DNA of 7,381 nt from Candidatus Omnitrophota bacterium (GTDB lineage Bacteria; Omnitrophota; Gorgyraeia; Aquiviventales; Aquiviventaceae). Under the pieces are notes generated by a model, which saw only the letters and a list, made by a program, of their open reading frames with translations, was not told the DNA's origin and searched no databases. The stretch spans positions 1 to 7,381 of the forward strand of contig JAHFGZ010000049.1 of assembly GCA_023247155.1 (NCBI GenBank). Reading direction: 5' to 3'. The translations under genes and the position numbers were made by a program. This document shows positions 1 through 5,944 of this stretch, piece after piece (the first letter of the stretch is position 1; each line of letters begins with the position of its first letter).

Positions 1-1
1 G

Positions 2-1414
2 GTGGCGGTGGTGTCGCTGATGGCGTTCGTGTCGCAGGACGTGCTGAGCCGGTTCGTGGAGATCCCGAAGTGGCTCTCGAACGTGTTCGCGGCGATGGTC
101 ATCGCGGCGGTGTACGGGCCGCTGCGCAACCGGTTGGTGAACGTGACGGACCGCTACCTCTTCCAGAAGAAGTACGACTACAAGGAGCTGCTGAAGCGCT
201 TCACGGATGAGGTCATGGTGATGGTGGACCTGCGGCAGCTGGTCCAGATGACGGTGAACACGCTCTCGGAGACGGTGAAGCTGGACGGGGCAAGCCTGCT
301 GTTGCTCGACAAGGACAAGCGGACCTACGAGCTGGTGGCATCGCGCGGCTTGAACGGGCGGCAGGTGTCGTTTGGCGAGCAGGAGCAGTTCATCCGGTTC
401 CTGCGGGAGACGCACGAGCCGATCGGGCTGGACGGACCGCTGGGGAAGGTGCGGTTTCCGGGGAGCGTGCACCTGTGCCTGAAGCAGCTCAACGCGCGGC
501 TGTGCCTGCCGATGCACCTGCACGATGACCTGATCGGGGTGCTGTGCCTGGGGAAGAAGAAGTCGGACGAGGAGTTCACGAAGGACGATCTGGACATCCT
601 GACGCCCCTGGCGCGGACGCTGGCGATCGCGGTGAGCAACGCGGAGCTGTTCGAGGAGCTGGCGAAGACGCAGGCGGAGGCGGCGCAGAAGGAGAAGTTG
701 GCCGTCATCGGGACGCTGTCGGCCGGGATCAACCACGAGATCTGCAACCCGCTGGGGATCGTGAAGGCGCAGTGCGAGGCGTTCCTCCTGGACGTGGAGG
801 ACGGCATCCTGGTGGGGAAGTCGGCGGGGGAGCTGATGGACCGCACGACCGCCATCATGCGGGGGGCGCTGAAGCAGATCGACCGGGCGACCGCCATCAC
901 GCAGAAGCTCTCGAACTTCGCCAAGCCCATCAAGGAGCCGACCGCGCAGCCGGTGTCGGTGGCGCAGGAGGTGGACGAGGTGCTGCTGCTCGTCGGCCAC
1001 GACCTGAAACTCGAGAAGATCGCGGTGGAGCAGGACATCGCGCCGGACCTGCCGCCCATCGTCGCGGACCGGCGGCAGCTGCAGGAGGTCCTCTTCAACC
1101 TCATCCGAAACGCCGGCCAGGCCATCCAGCCGCCCGGCACCATCCGGGTGCGCGCGCGCCGCAACGGCGAGTCGCAGGTGCGCATCGAGATCGCCGACAC
1201 GGGGAGCGGGATCCCGCCGGACAAGCTGGAGAAGATCTACGATCCCTTCTTCACGACGAAGGAGCCAGGGAAGGGGACGGGCCTTGGGCTCTTCATCGTG
1301 CGCCAGATCGTGGAGCGGAACAAGGGGCGCATCTCGGTCGAGAGCGCGGTGGGCCAGGGGACGACCTTCTTCCTGGACTTCCCGGCGGCACGAGCCGCCG
1401 CGGCGGTGGCGTGA
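2..1414 (+). CDS. GAF-domain sensor histidine kinase, 5'-truncated by window edge
   Basis: Predicted sensor kinase that autophosphorylates on His and passes the phosphate to a response regulator, probably the receiver encoded next. The reading frame is open to the window edge, so the GTG at 2 is not taken as the true start; upstream membrane segments are probably missing. Residues here run: a hydrophobic stretch at about 24-40, the last membrane segment; a juxtamembrane segment with DRYLFQKKYDY (50-60) typical of membrane-anchored GAF kinases; a GAF domain at about 75-215; a short coiled coil; HisKA with phospho-acceptor His245 in NHEICNPLG; and HATPase_c with N-box Asn370, G1 box DTGSGIP (399-405) and G2 box GTGLGLF (425-431). 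All catalytic motifs are intact, so it should be active. The dimerisation hairpin is about ten residues longer than in the second kinase of this window. The GAF ligand is unknown. The family call is secure; the stimulus and partner are inferred. Confidence 0.93.
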   Translation: MAVVSLMAFVSQDVLSRFVEIPKWLSNVFAAMVIAAVYGPLRNRLVNVTDRYLFQKKYDYKELLKRFTDEVMVMVDLRQLVQMTVNTLSETVKLDGASLLLLDKDKRTYELVASRGLNGRQVSFGEQEQFIRFLRETHEPIGLDGPLGKVRFPGSVHLCLKQLNARLCLPMHLHDDLIGVLCLGKKKSDEEFTKDDLDILTPLARTLAIAVSNAELFEELAKTQAEAAQKEKLAVIGTLSAGINHEICNPLGIVKAQCEAFLLDVEDGILVGKSAGELMDRTTAIMRGALKQIDRATAITQKLSNFAKPIKEPTAQPVSVAQEVDEVLLLVGHDLKLEKIAVEQDIAPDLPPIVADRRQLQEVLFNLIRNAGQAIQPPGTIRVRARRNGESQVRIEIADTGSGIPPDKLEKIYDPFFTTKEPGKGTGLGLFIVRQIVERNKGRISVESAVGQGTTFFLDFPAARAAAAVA

Positions 1415-1450
1415 GCGCCGGCGCCGGATGATGGCCTTCGCGTCATAGGG

Positions 1451-1834
1451 ATGGCGGAGCGGACGCGCCTCGTGGCGATCGACGACGAGGCGGAGTTCAC
1501 GAAGGCGATCGACGACTTTTTCAGCGCGCGGGGCTACGAGGTCCACGTGGCGCTGACCGGGCCGTCGGGGTTGGAGCTGGTCGATGCCCACCGCCCGCCG
1601 GTGGTGCTGGTGGACCTGAAGCTGCCCGGGATGGACGGGGACGAGCTGCTCCAGCGCATCCGGCGCAGCCATCCCGCAACGCGCGTCATCGTCATCACCG
1701 CCTACAATGACGGGGGCAAGACCCGCGACCGGTTGCTGGGCCTCGGGGCGTTCGCGCACTTCGACAAGCCGCTGACGTCGCTGCGGGATCTGGCGGAGAC
1801 GATCAAGCGCGCCGTGGCAGATAGCGAACAATAG
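1451..1834 (+). CDS. Stand-alone receiver-domain response regulator (CheY/Spo0F-like)
   Basis: A 127-residue protein made only of a receiver domain, with no DNA-binding or enzymatic output. The acidic pocket is Asp11-Asp12, the phospho-acceptor is Asp55 in VDLKLPGMDG, and the conserved switch Thr83 and Lys106 (DKP) are present, so it should accept phosphate. It lies 36 bases after the preceding histidine kinase, on the same strand, and is probably its cognate partner. Such proteins act through protein contacts or as phosphorelay intermediates, so it may also exchange phosphate with the second kinase. The start is ATG 1451. An earlier ATG at 1428 is closed by a stop within a few codons, and no good Shine-Dalgarno is visible, only AGGG abutting the start. 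The stop codon lies inside a short repeat that recurs after the other response-regulator gene. The fold is certain; the output target is unknown. Confidence 0.93.
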   Translation: MAERTRLVAIDDEAEFTKAIDDFFSARGYEVHVALTGPSGLELVDAHRPPVVLVDLKLPGMDGDELLQRIRRSHPATRVIVITAYNDGGKTRDRLLGLGAFAHFDKPLTSLRDLAETIKRAVADSEQ

Positions 1835-1851
1835 ACCCGGTCCCATTTTTT
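1830..1851 (+). repeat. Short dispersed repeat, copy 1, containing a gene stop codon
   Basis: This 22-nt stretch matches 5086-5107 at 19 of 22 positions; the shared pattern is AATAGAnCCGGTCCCAnTTT plus two bases. The TAG at 1832-1834 ends the receiver gene and occupies the same place as the TAG in copy 2. It ends two bases before the ATG of the following histidine kinase, so it fills almost the whole intergenic gap. The match is seen directly. That it is a genome-wide element (REP-like or mobile-element-derived) or a regulatory site is inference. Confidence 0.7.
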
Positions 1852-1853
1852 GA

Positions 1854-3974
1854 ATGAATGCGTTTGCGTGGTCGGGGCTGCTGACCGGGGTGTCGTTCAC
1901 GGTCACGGCGGGGCTGGTGTTCTTCAGCAACTTCACCAGCCGCGTGAACCGGCTCTGGACCGTCTTCTGCCTGGCGGTGAGCGTCTGGGGCTTCGGCGCC
2001 CTGCTCATTGGCGTGACACTCGACCCGGCCATCGCGCGCGGGTGGTGGCGGATCGCCCACATCGGGGCCATCGCCATCCCGGTCCTGTTCTACCACTTCG
2101 TCGTCGCGTTCGTGGGGCTGCGCCGGCCTCGGACCCTCTCCCTGGTCTATTGGGTCGGCGGAGCCTTCCTGGCGCTCGACGCGACCCCCTGGTTCATCAA
2201 TGACGTCCGGCAGGTGTTCGGGCAGTTCTACTACGACTCCCCGCCGCCGCCGCTCTACGTCCTCTTCGTCCTGGGCTTCGTCGGGCTCACGCTCATCAGC
2301 CACATCGAGCTCTGGCGCGCCCTGCGGGGGGCGATGGGCAGGGCCCAGCGGTCGATCCTCCGGTGGTTCCTGATCGGGACCGCGGTCGGCTATCTGGGCG
2401 GGGCCACGTGCTTCCTGCCTGTCTTCGGCATCGACCTCTATCCCTATGGGAACTTCGCGCTGCCGTTCTTCCCGCTCCTCATGGCGGTCGCGTTCATACG
2501 CCATCCCCTGATGGACGTCCGGGCCTCGCTCGTCCGCGGGGCGACGTTCCTCCTCATCTACACGCTCGTGGTGGGGCTGCCGTTCTTCGTGGGGGCGCGG
2601 TTTCAGGGCGTCTGGCAGGCGGCGCTGGGGGCGTGGTGGTGGGTGGCGCCGGTGGCGCTCATGGGCCTCCTGGCGTCGGTCAGCCCGCTCCTCTTCCTCC
2701 TCATGGTCCAGCGGCTCGAGCGGCGGCTGTGGCAGGCGCAGCGGCGCTACCACCGGACGCTCATCACCGCGTCGAGCGGCATGACCCGCGTCAAGGAGAT
2801 CGGGCGGCTCTGCCAGCTCATTGCCTACATGGTGAACCGCACGGTGGGCCTCGTGAACACGGCGCTCTTCCTCTATGACCAGAAGGAGCAGCGCTATTTC
2901 CTCCGGGCGGCGCGGTACCGCTCGCTGATCCCGCCGAAGCTCTCGGTCGGGCAGGGCGAGCCGCTCATCGAGCTCCTGCAGTCGAAGAAGGACCTCGTGG
3001 TGCTGGAGGAGCTTGAAGCCGAGTTGCAGGGAAAGCGCAGCGATGAGCGCGCCCGGCGGCTTGAGCCGGCCTACACCTGGATGCGGCAGCTTGAGGCGCG
3101 GCTCATCGTGCCCAGCTTCTCGGACGACCGGCTGCTCGCGTTCCTCGTGCTGGGCGCCAAGCGCTCCGGGGAGCCGTACACGACCGACGACATCGCCATT
3201 TTCTCCGGCCTGGCCAACCAGGCGGCCCTCGCCATCGAGAACGCGATGGTCTTCGAGGAGCTGCGCGCCAACGAAGCGTACATGGTCCAGTCGGAGAAGC
3301 TGGCCAGCATCGGGCAGCTCGCCTCCGGGATGGCGCACGAGATCCACAACCCGCTGACCATCATCTCCGGGGAGGCGCAGCTCTACCTCGAGCGGTTCCG
3401 GAACCGGGACGCGAAGGTGGACCAGCTCCTGCAGAGCATCATCGAGGAGTGCAAGCGGGCGGCGGACATCACCCGGCGGATCCTGCGCTTCGCGAAGCCC
3501 GCCCCGGCCGACGTGAGCGCGGTGGACCTGAAGGCGGTGGTGGAGGAGAGCCTCACCCTGGCCGGCTACCAGGTGCGCCTGGAGCGGGTGGAGCGCGTCG
3601 TCAACGTCCCCGACGGCCTGCCCAAGGTCCGGAGCAACCAGAACCAGCTCCAGGAGGTGCTGCTCAACCTCATCCTCAACGCCTGCCAGGCGATGGGGGA
3701 GAAGGGCGGCAGGCTCATGGTGTCGGCCGCCGCCAACGGCTCCTCGGTGACGCTGACGGTCGAGGACACCGGGCCCGGCATCCCGATGAACATCCAGCGG
3801 CGCATCTTCGACCCGTTCTACACGACCAAGCCGACCGGCACGGGCCTTGGGCTCTTCGTGACCCAGCGGATCCTCAAGTCCCACGGCGGCTCGATCGAGC
3901 TGAAGTCGGAAGAGGGGCGGGGGGCGCGCTTCACCATCCAGCTGCCGGTCTGGCGCGACGGCGACTCCGCGTAA
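1854..3974 (+). CDS. Polytopic membrane GAF-domain sensor histidine kinase
   Basis: Complete 706-residue sensor kinase anchored in the inner membrane. The N-terminal third (about 6-285) has roughly nine hydrophobic segments, near 6-26, 35-56, 69-89, 97-113, 133-153, 170-190, 200-216, 229-248 and 262-285. This resembles the multi-pass sensor regions of 7TM-type kinases. A GAF domain follows at about 310-465, then HisKA with phospho-acceptor His495 in MAHEIHNPL, then HATPase_c with N-box Asn609, G1 box DTGPGIP (638-644) and G2 box GTGLGLF (662-668). All motifs look functional. The ATG at 1854 is chosen because the first membrane segment begins directly after it; no Shine-Dalgarno precedes it, only the repeat ending at 1851. 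The stop abuts the ATG of the receiver-HD-GYP gene (TAAATG), implying co-translation and a cognate pair. The layout matches the kinase at 2-1414, suggesting duplication. The signal sensed is unknown; the membrane part could bind a lipid or small hydrophobic ligand, but nothing here shows it. Confidence 0.95.
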   Translation: MNAFAWSGLLTGVSFTVTAGLVFFSNFTSRVNRLWTVFCLAVSVWGFGALLIGVTLDPAIARGWWRIAHIGAIAIPVLFYHFVVAFVGLRRPRTLSLVYWVGGAFLALDATPWFINDVRQVFGQFYYDSPPPPLYVLFVLGFVGLTLISHIELWRALRGAMGRAQRSILRWFLIGTAVGYLGGATCFLPVFGIDLYPYGNFALPFFPLLMAVAFIRHPLMDVRASLVRGATFLLIYTLVVGLPFFVGARFQGVWQAALGAWWWVAPVALMGLLASVSPLLFLLMVQRLERRLWQAQRRYHRTLITASSGMTRVKEIGRLCQLIAYMVNRTVGLVNTALFLYDQKEQRYFLRAARYRSLIPPKLSVGQGEPLIELLQSKKDLVVLEELEAELQGKRSDERARRLEPAYTWMRQLEARLIVPSFSDDRLLAFLVLGAKRSGEPYTTDDIAIFSGLANQAALAIENAMVFEELRANEAYMVQSEKLASIGQLASGMAHEIHNPLTIISGEAQLYLERFRNRDAKVDQLLQSIIEECKRAADITRRILRFAKPAPADVSAVDLKAVVEESLTLAGYQVRLERVERVVNVPDGLPKVRSNQNQLQEVLLNLILNACQAMGEKGGRLMVSAAANGSSVTLTVEDTGPGIPMNIQRRIFDPFYTTKPTGTGLGLFVTQRILKSHGGSIELKSEEGRGARFTIQLPVWRDGDSA

Positions 3975-5090
3975 ATGGTCAAGCTCCTCGTCGCCGACGA
4001 CGAACGGAAGATCTGCCGGCTGCTTGAGCTGTTCTTCTCCGAGCGGGGGTACAGCGTCCTGCTGGCCCACGACGGCCCCTCCGCGCTGGCCTGCATCCGC
4101 GCCGAGCGGCCCCACCTGGTCTTCCTCGATCTGCACATGCCCGGCCTGGACGGATTGGACATCCTCAAGGAGGCGCGGGAGGTGGACGAGACCATCAAGA
4201 TCATCGTCATCACCGGGGTGGAGGATGAGCAGACGATCCAGCGGGTGAAGGCGCTGGGGGCCGCCGACTACGTCATCAAGCCCTTCAGCCTGGAGTACCT
4301 GCAGGAGGAGGTGTTGGCCAAGGTGAGCACCTCGCTCTACGAGGACCTCCGGACGGCCAACCAGGGGCTGAAGAAGTCGCTGGAGGAGCTGCGGCAGGTG
4401 GCGCGGGGGATCGTCGCCGCCTTCTCCCTGGTCATCTCGAAGATCGATCCCCACTATACCCACGAGCACGTCTCGCGCAGCGTGGAGTACGCCGGGAAGA
4501 TCCTCACGAAGCTGCGCGAGATGGGGGTCTCGCTCGGCGGGATGTCGGATGAGCTGCTGCTGGCCGGCATCCTGCTCCACGATGTGGGCAAGATCTTCAC
4601 GCCCAAGGAGATCCTCTTCAAGCCCGGGCCGCTCTCCAATGAGGAGTGGCGGATCATGCGCCGCCATCCGGTGGACGGCGCCGAGATCCTGGAGCAGATC
4701 ACCGGGCTGAAGGAGATGGCCAAGATCGTCCGCTACCACCAGGAGGCGTACGACGGCTCCGGCTACCCGGAGGGGCTCAAGGGCGAGCAGGTCCCCATCG
4801 GGGCGCGCATCGCCACGGTGGTGGACGCCTTTGACGCGATGATCACCGACCGCCCCTACCGCAAGGGGATGCCGGTCGAGCGGGCGATCGAGGAGCTGAA
4901 GCGCAACCGGGGCGTCCAGTTCGATCCCCAGGTGGTGGACGCCCTCGTCAGCCTCTATGAGGAAGGGAACCTGAAGCCCGCCCATCTGCCCGAGCCGGCC
5001 GCCCCCCGCAACCAGCCGGAGACGGCCGGGGCGCCTAAGCCCAAGCGGCCCCGGAAGGCCAAGCGGCCTCCCTCAACCGAAAAAAAATAG
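3975..5090 (+). CDS. Response regulator with HD-GYP domain (predicted c-di-GMP phosphodiesterase)
   Basis: A 371-residue two-domain regulator of RpfG-like layout. The receiver domain (about 1-120) has Asp8-Asp9, phospho-acceptor Asp52 in FLDLHMPGLDG, Thr80 and Lys102. A helical linker (about 121-145) leads to an HD-GYP domain (about 146-335) with His165, His202-Asp203 and Lys206 of HDVGK, His231, the GYP motif (DGSGYP, 260-265), Asp284 and PYR at 294-296. HD-GYP proteins hydrolyse c-di-GMP to pGpG or GMP at a two- or three-metal centre in the cytoplasm. The usual HHE triplet reads His255-Gln256-Glu257 here, so one expected His is replaced. The C-terminal tail (about 335-371) is rich in Pro, Lys and Arg and probably disordered. 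The ATG follows the kinase stop with no gap and no Shine-Dalgarno, indicating translational coupling. Domain calls are firm; catalytic activity is likely but untested given the metal-site variant. Confidence 0.93.
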   Translation: MVKLLVADDERKICRLLELFFSERGYSVLLAHDGPSALACIRAERPHLVFLDLHMPGLDGLDILKEAREVDETIKIIVITGVEDEQTIQRVKALGAADYVIKPFSLEYLQEEVLAKVSTSLYEDLRTANQGLKKSLEELRQVARGIVAAFSLVISKIDPHYTHEHVSRSVEYAGKILTKLREMGVSLGGMSDELLLAGILLHDVGKIFTPKEILFKPGPLSNEEWRIMRRHPVDGAEILEQITGLKEMAKIVRYHQEAYDGSGYPEGLKGEQVPIGARIATVVDAFDAMITDRPYRKGMPVERAIEELKRNRGVQFDPQVVDALVSLYEEGNLKPAHLPEPAAPRNQPETAGAPKPKRPRKAKRPPSTEKK

Positions 5091-5107
5091 AACCGGTCCC
5101 ACTTTTC
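5086..5107 (+). repeat. Short dispersed repeat, copy 2, containing a gene stop codon
   Basis: Matches 1830-1851 at 19 of 22 positions. The TAG at 5088-5090 ends the HD-GYP regulator gene and holds the same place in the repeat as in copy 1. The core contains the palindrome ACCGGT (5092-5097) and is preceded by a run of eight A (5080-5087). It lies just upstream of the proposed fabG -10 element, so it may also affect that promoter. The similarity is observed; any function is inferred. Confidence 0.7.
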
Positions 5108-5116
5108 GCGTACAAT
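5088..5116 (+). promoter_or_regulatory. Candidate sigma-70-type promoter for fabG
   Basis: TACAAT at 5111-5116 matches five of six bases of the -10 consensus. The hexamer 17 nt upstream (TAGAAC, 5088-5093) matches the -35 consensus at only three positions, but an A8 tract lies directly upstream and could act like an UP element. Transcription would start near 5122-5124, only six to eight bases before the fabG ATG. A 5-bp dyad, GCGTA-CAA-TACGC (5108-5120), covers the -10. A promoter is reasonable here because the signalling cluster ends and fabG begins, but the -35 is weak. Confidence 0.45.
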
Positions 5117-5129
5117 ACGCCGCATCGCC

Positions 5130-5921
5130 ATGACGACGACCCCCTCCACCCTGCCGCAGGCCCGCCCTGACGCCTCCGCCAAGCCGCTGACCGACCAGGT
5201 CGCCATCGTGACCGGGGGCGCCCGGGGGATCGGGCGGGAGATCGCCCTGGTGTTCGCAAAGGCCGGGGCGGACATCGCGCTCTTTGACGTGAACGCCGAG
5301 CTGCTGGGCGAGACCGCCAAGGAGCTGCGCGCCCTGGGCCGGCGGGCCGAGGGGGTGGCCGTCGACGTCACCGACGGAAAACAGGTCGACGAGGGCGTGG
5401 CAAAAGTGCTTGACAAGCTGGGGAGAATCGATATACTCATCAACAACGCCGGCATCACCAAGGATGGCTTGCTCATCCGCATGGATGATGCGCAGTGGGA
5501 TCGGGTGCTCGCCATCAACCTGACAGGCACCTTCCTCTGCACCCGGGCCGTGGCGAAGCAGATGCTGAAGCAGCGGCGGGGCCGGATCGTCAGCATCGCC
5601 TCCATCGTGGGGCTGATTGGCAATCCAGGGCAGGCGAACTACGCCGCGTCCAAGGCCGGCATCATCGGCCTGACCAAGGCGGTGGCCAAGGAGCTGGCCA
5701 GCCGCGGGATCACCTGCAACGCCATCGCGCCTGGGTTCATCAAGACCGAGATGACCGAGGCGCTGCCGGAGCAGGCGAGGCAGCGGCTCCTTGAAGCGAT
5801 CCCGATGGGGACGTTGGGCGAGCCGCTGGACGTGGCGCGCGCCGCGCTCTTCTTAGTCAGCGACGCCGCGCGGTACATCACCGGCCACGTGCTGGTGGTG
5901 GACGGCGGCCTCGCGATGTAA
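5130..5921 (+). CDS. fabG: 3-oxoacyl-[acyl-carrier-protein] reductase FabG
   Basis: NADPH-dependent short-chain dehydrogenase that reduces 3-ketoacyl-ACP to 3-hydroxyacyl-ACP in the type II fatty-acid elongation cycle; a cytosolic tetramer in known members. The 263-residue protein has the Rossmann motif TGGARGIG (28-35), NNAG (105-108) and the full catalytic tetrad Asn130, Ser158, Tyr171 and Lys175 (YAASK). These are offset by exactly 20 from E. coli FabG, so the protein carries a 20-residue N-terminal extension rich in Pro, Ala and Thr. ATG 5130 is used because no other ATG, GTG or TTG suits the core start; no Shine-Dalgarno is seen. It is followed after 23 bases by acpP and then fabF, the classical gene order, which separates it from other SDR reductases. 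Codons around residues 84-103 include rare AGA and ATA and several A-rich choices, coinciding with an internal promoter-like sequence. Confidence 0.95.
   Translation: MTTTPSTLPQARPDASAKPLTDQVAIVTGGARGIGREIALVFAKAGADIALFDVNAELLGETAKELRALGRRAEGVAVDVTDGKQVDEGVAKVLDKLGRIDILINNAGITKDGLLIRMDDAQWDRVLAINLTGTFLCTRAVAKQMLKQRRGRIVSIASIVGLIGNPGQANYAASKAGIIGLTKAVAKELASRGITCNAIAPGFIKTEMTEALPEQARQRLLEAIPMGTLGEPLDVARAALFLVSDAARYITGHVLVVDGGLAM
5410..5437 (+). promoter_or_regulatory. Candidate internal sigma-70 promoter inside fabG, reading toward acpP
   Basis: TTGACA at 5410-5415 is a perfect -35, followed after 16 nt by TATACT at 5432-5437, which matches five of six -10 bases. Both lie inside the fabG coding region and use codons uncommon here (AGA, ATA). 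A transcript starting near 5443-5445 would carry the 3' part of fabG, then acpP and possibly fabF. Such a match is unlikely by chance in DNA this GC-rich, but promoter activity is inferred. Confidence 0.5.
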
Positions 5922-5932
5922 GGGCCGAGAAC

Positions 5933-5940
5933 AAGGAGGA
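5933..5940 (+). promoter_or_regulatory. Strong Shine-Dalgarno site of acpP
   Basis: AAGGAGGA ends four bases before the acpP ATG (5945) and is fully complementary to the canonical anti-Shine-Dalgarno. It is by far the best ribosome-binding site in the window; most other genes here show none. This agrees with the high ACP levels known in bacteria. Confidence 0.85.
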
Positions 5941-5944
5941 TTGT

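Noticed and set aside
325..1224. Open frame on the - strand opposite the first kinase
   Set aside because: Ser/Arg-rich shadow with no family features, fully inside a gene with intact kinase motifs.
1405..1428. GC-rich self-complementary stretch (GGCG-TGAG-CGCC and GCGCCGGCGCC) at the end of the first kinase as a terminator
   Set aside because: Stems are only a few base pairs and no T run follows. Such motifs are expected by chance at this GC content.
544..1431. Second + strand frame inside the first kinase, Gly/Arg/Ala-rich
   Set aside because: Typical out-of-frame product of GC-rich coding DNA; the frame with GAF, HisKA and HATPase motifs is the real one.
1803..4985. Very long open frame (1060 codons) on the - strand opposite the second kinase and the HD-GYP gene
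   Set aside because: It is codon-aligned with two well-supported + strand genes that share a frame, and it stays open only because they lack TTA, CTA and TCA codons. The product is a low-complexity mix of Leu, Arg, Asp, His and Pro with no recognisable domain.
5090..5129. Intrinsic terminator between the HD-GYP gene and fabG
   Set aside because: No stem of useful length precedes the TTTT at 5103-5106; the only dyad is five base pairs and lies after it.
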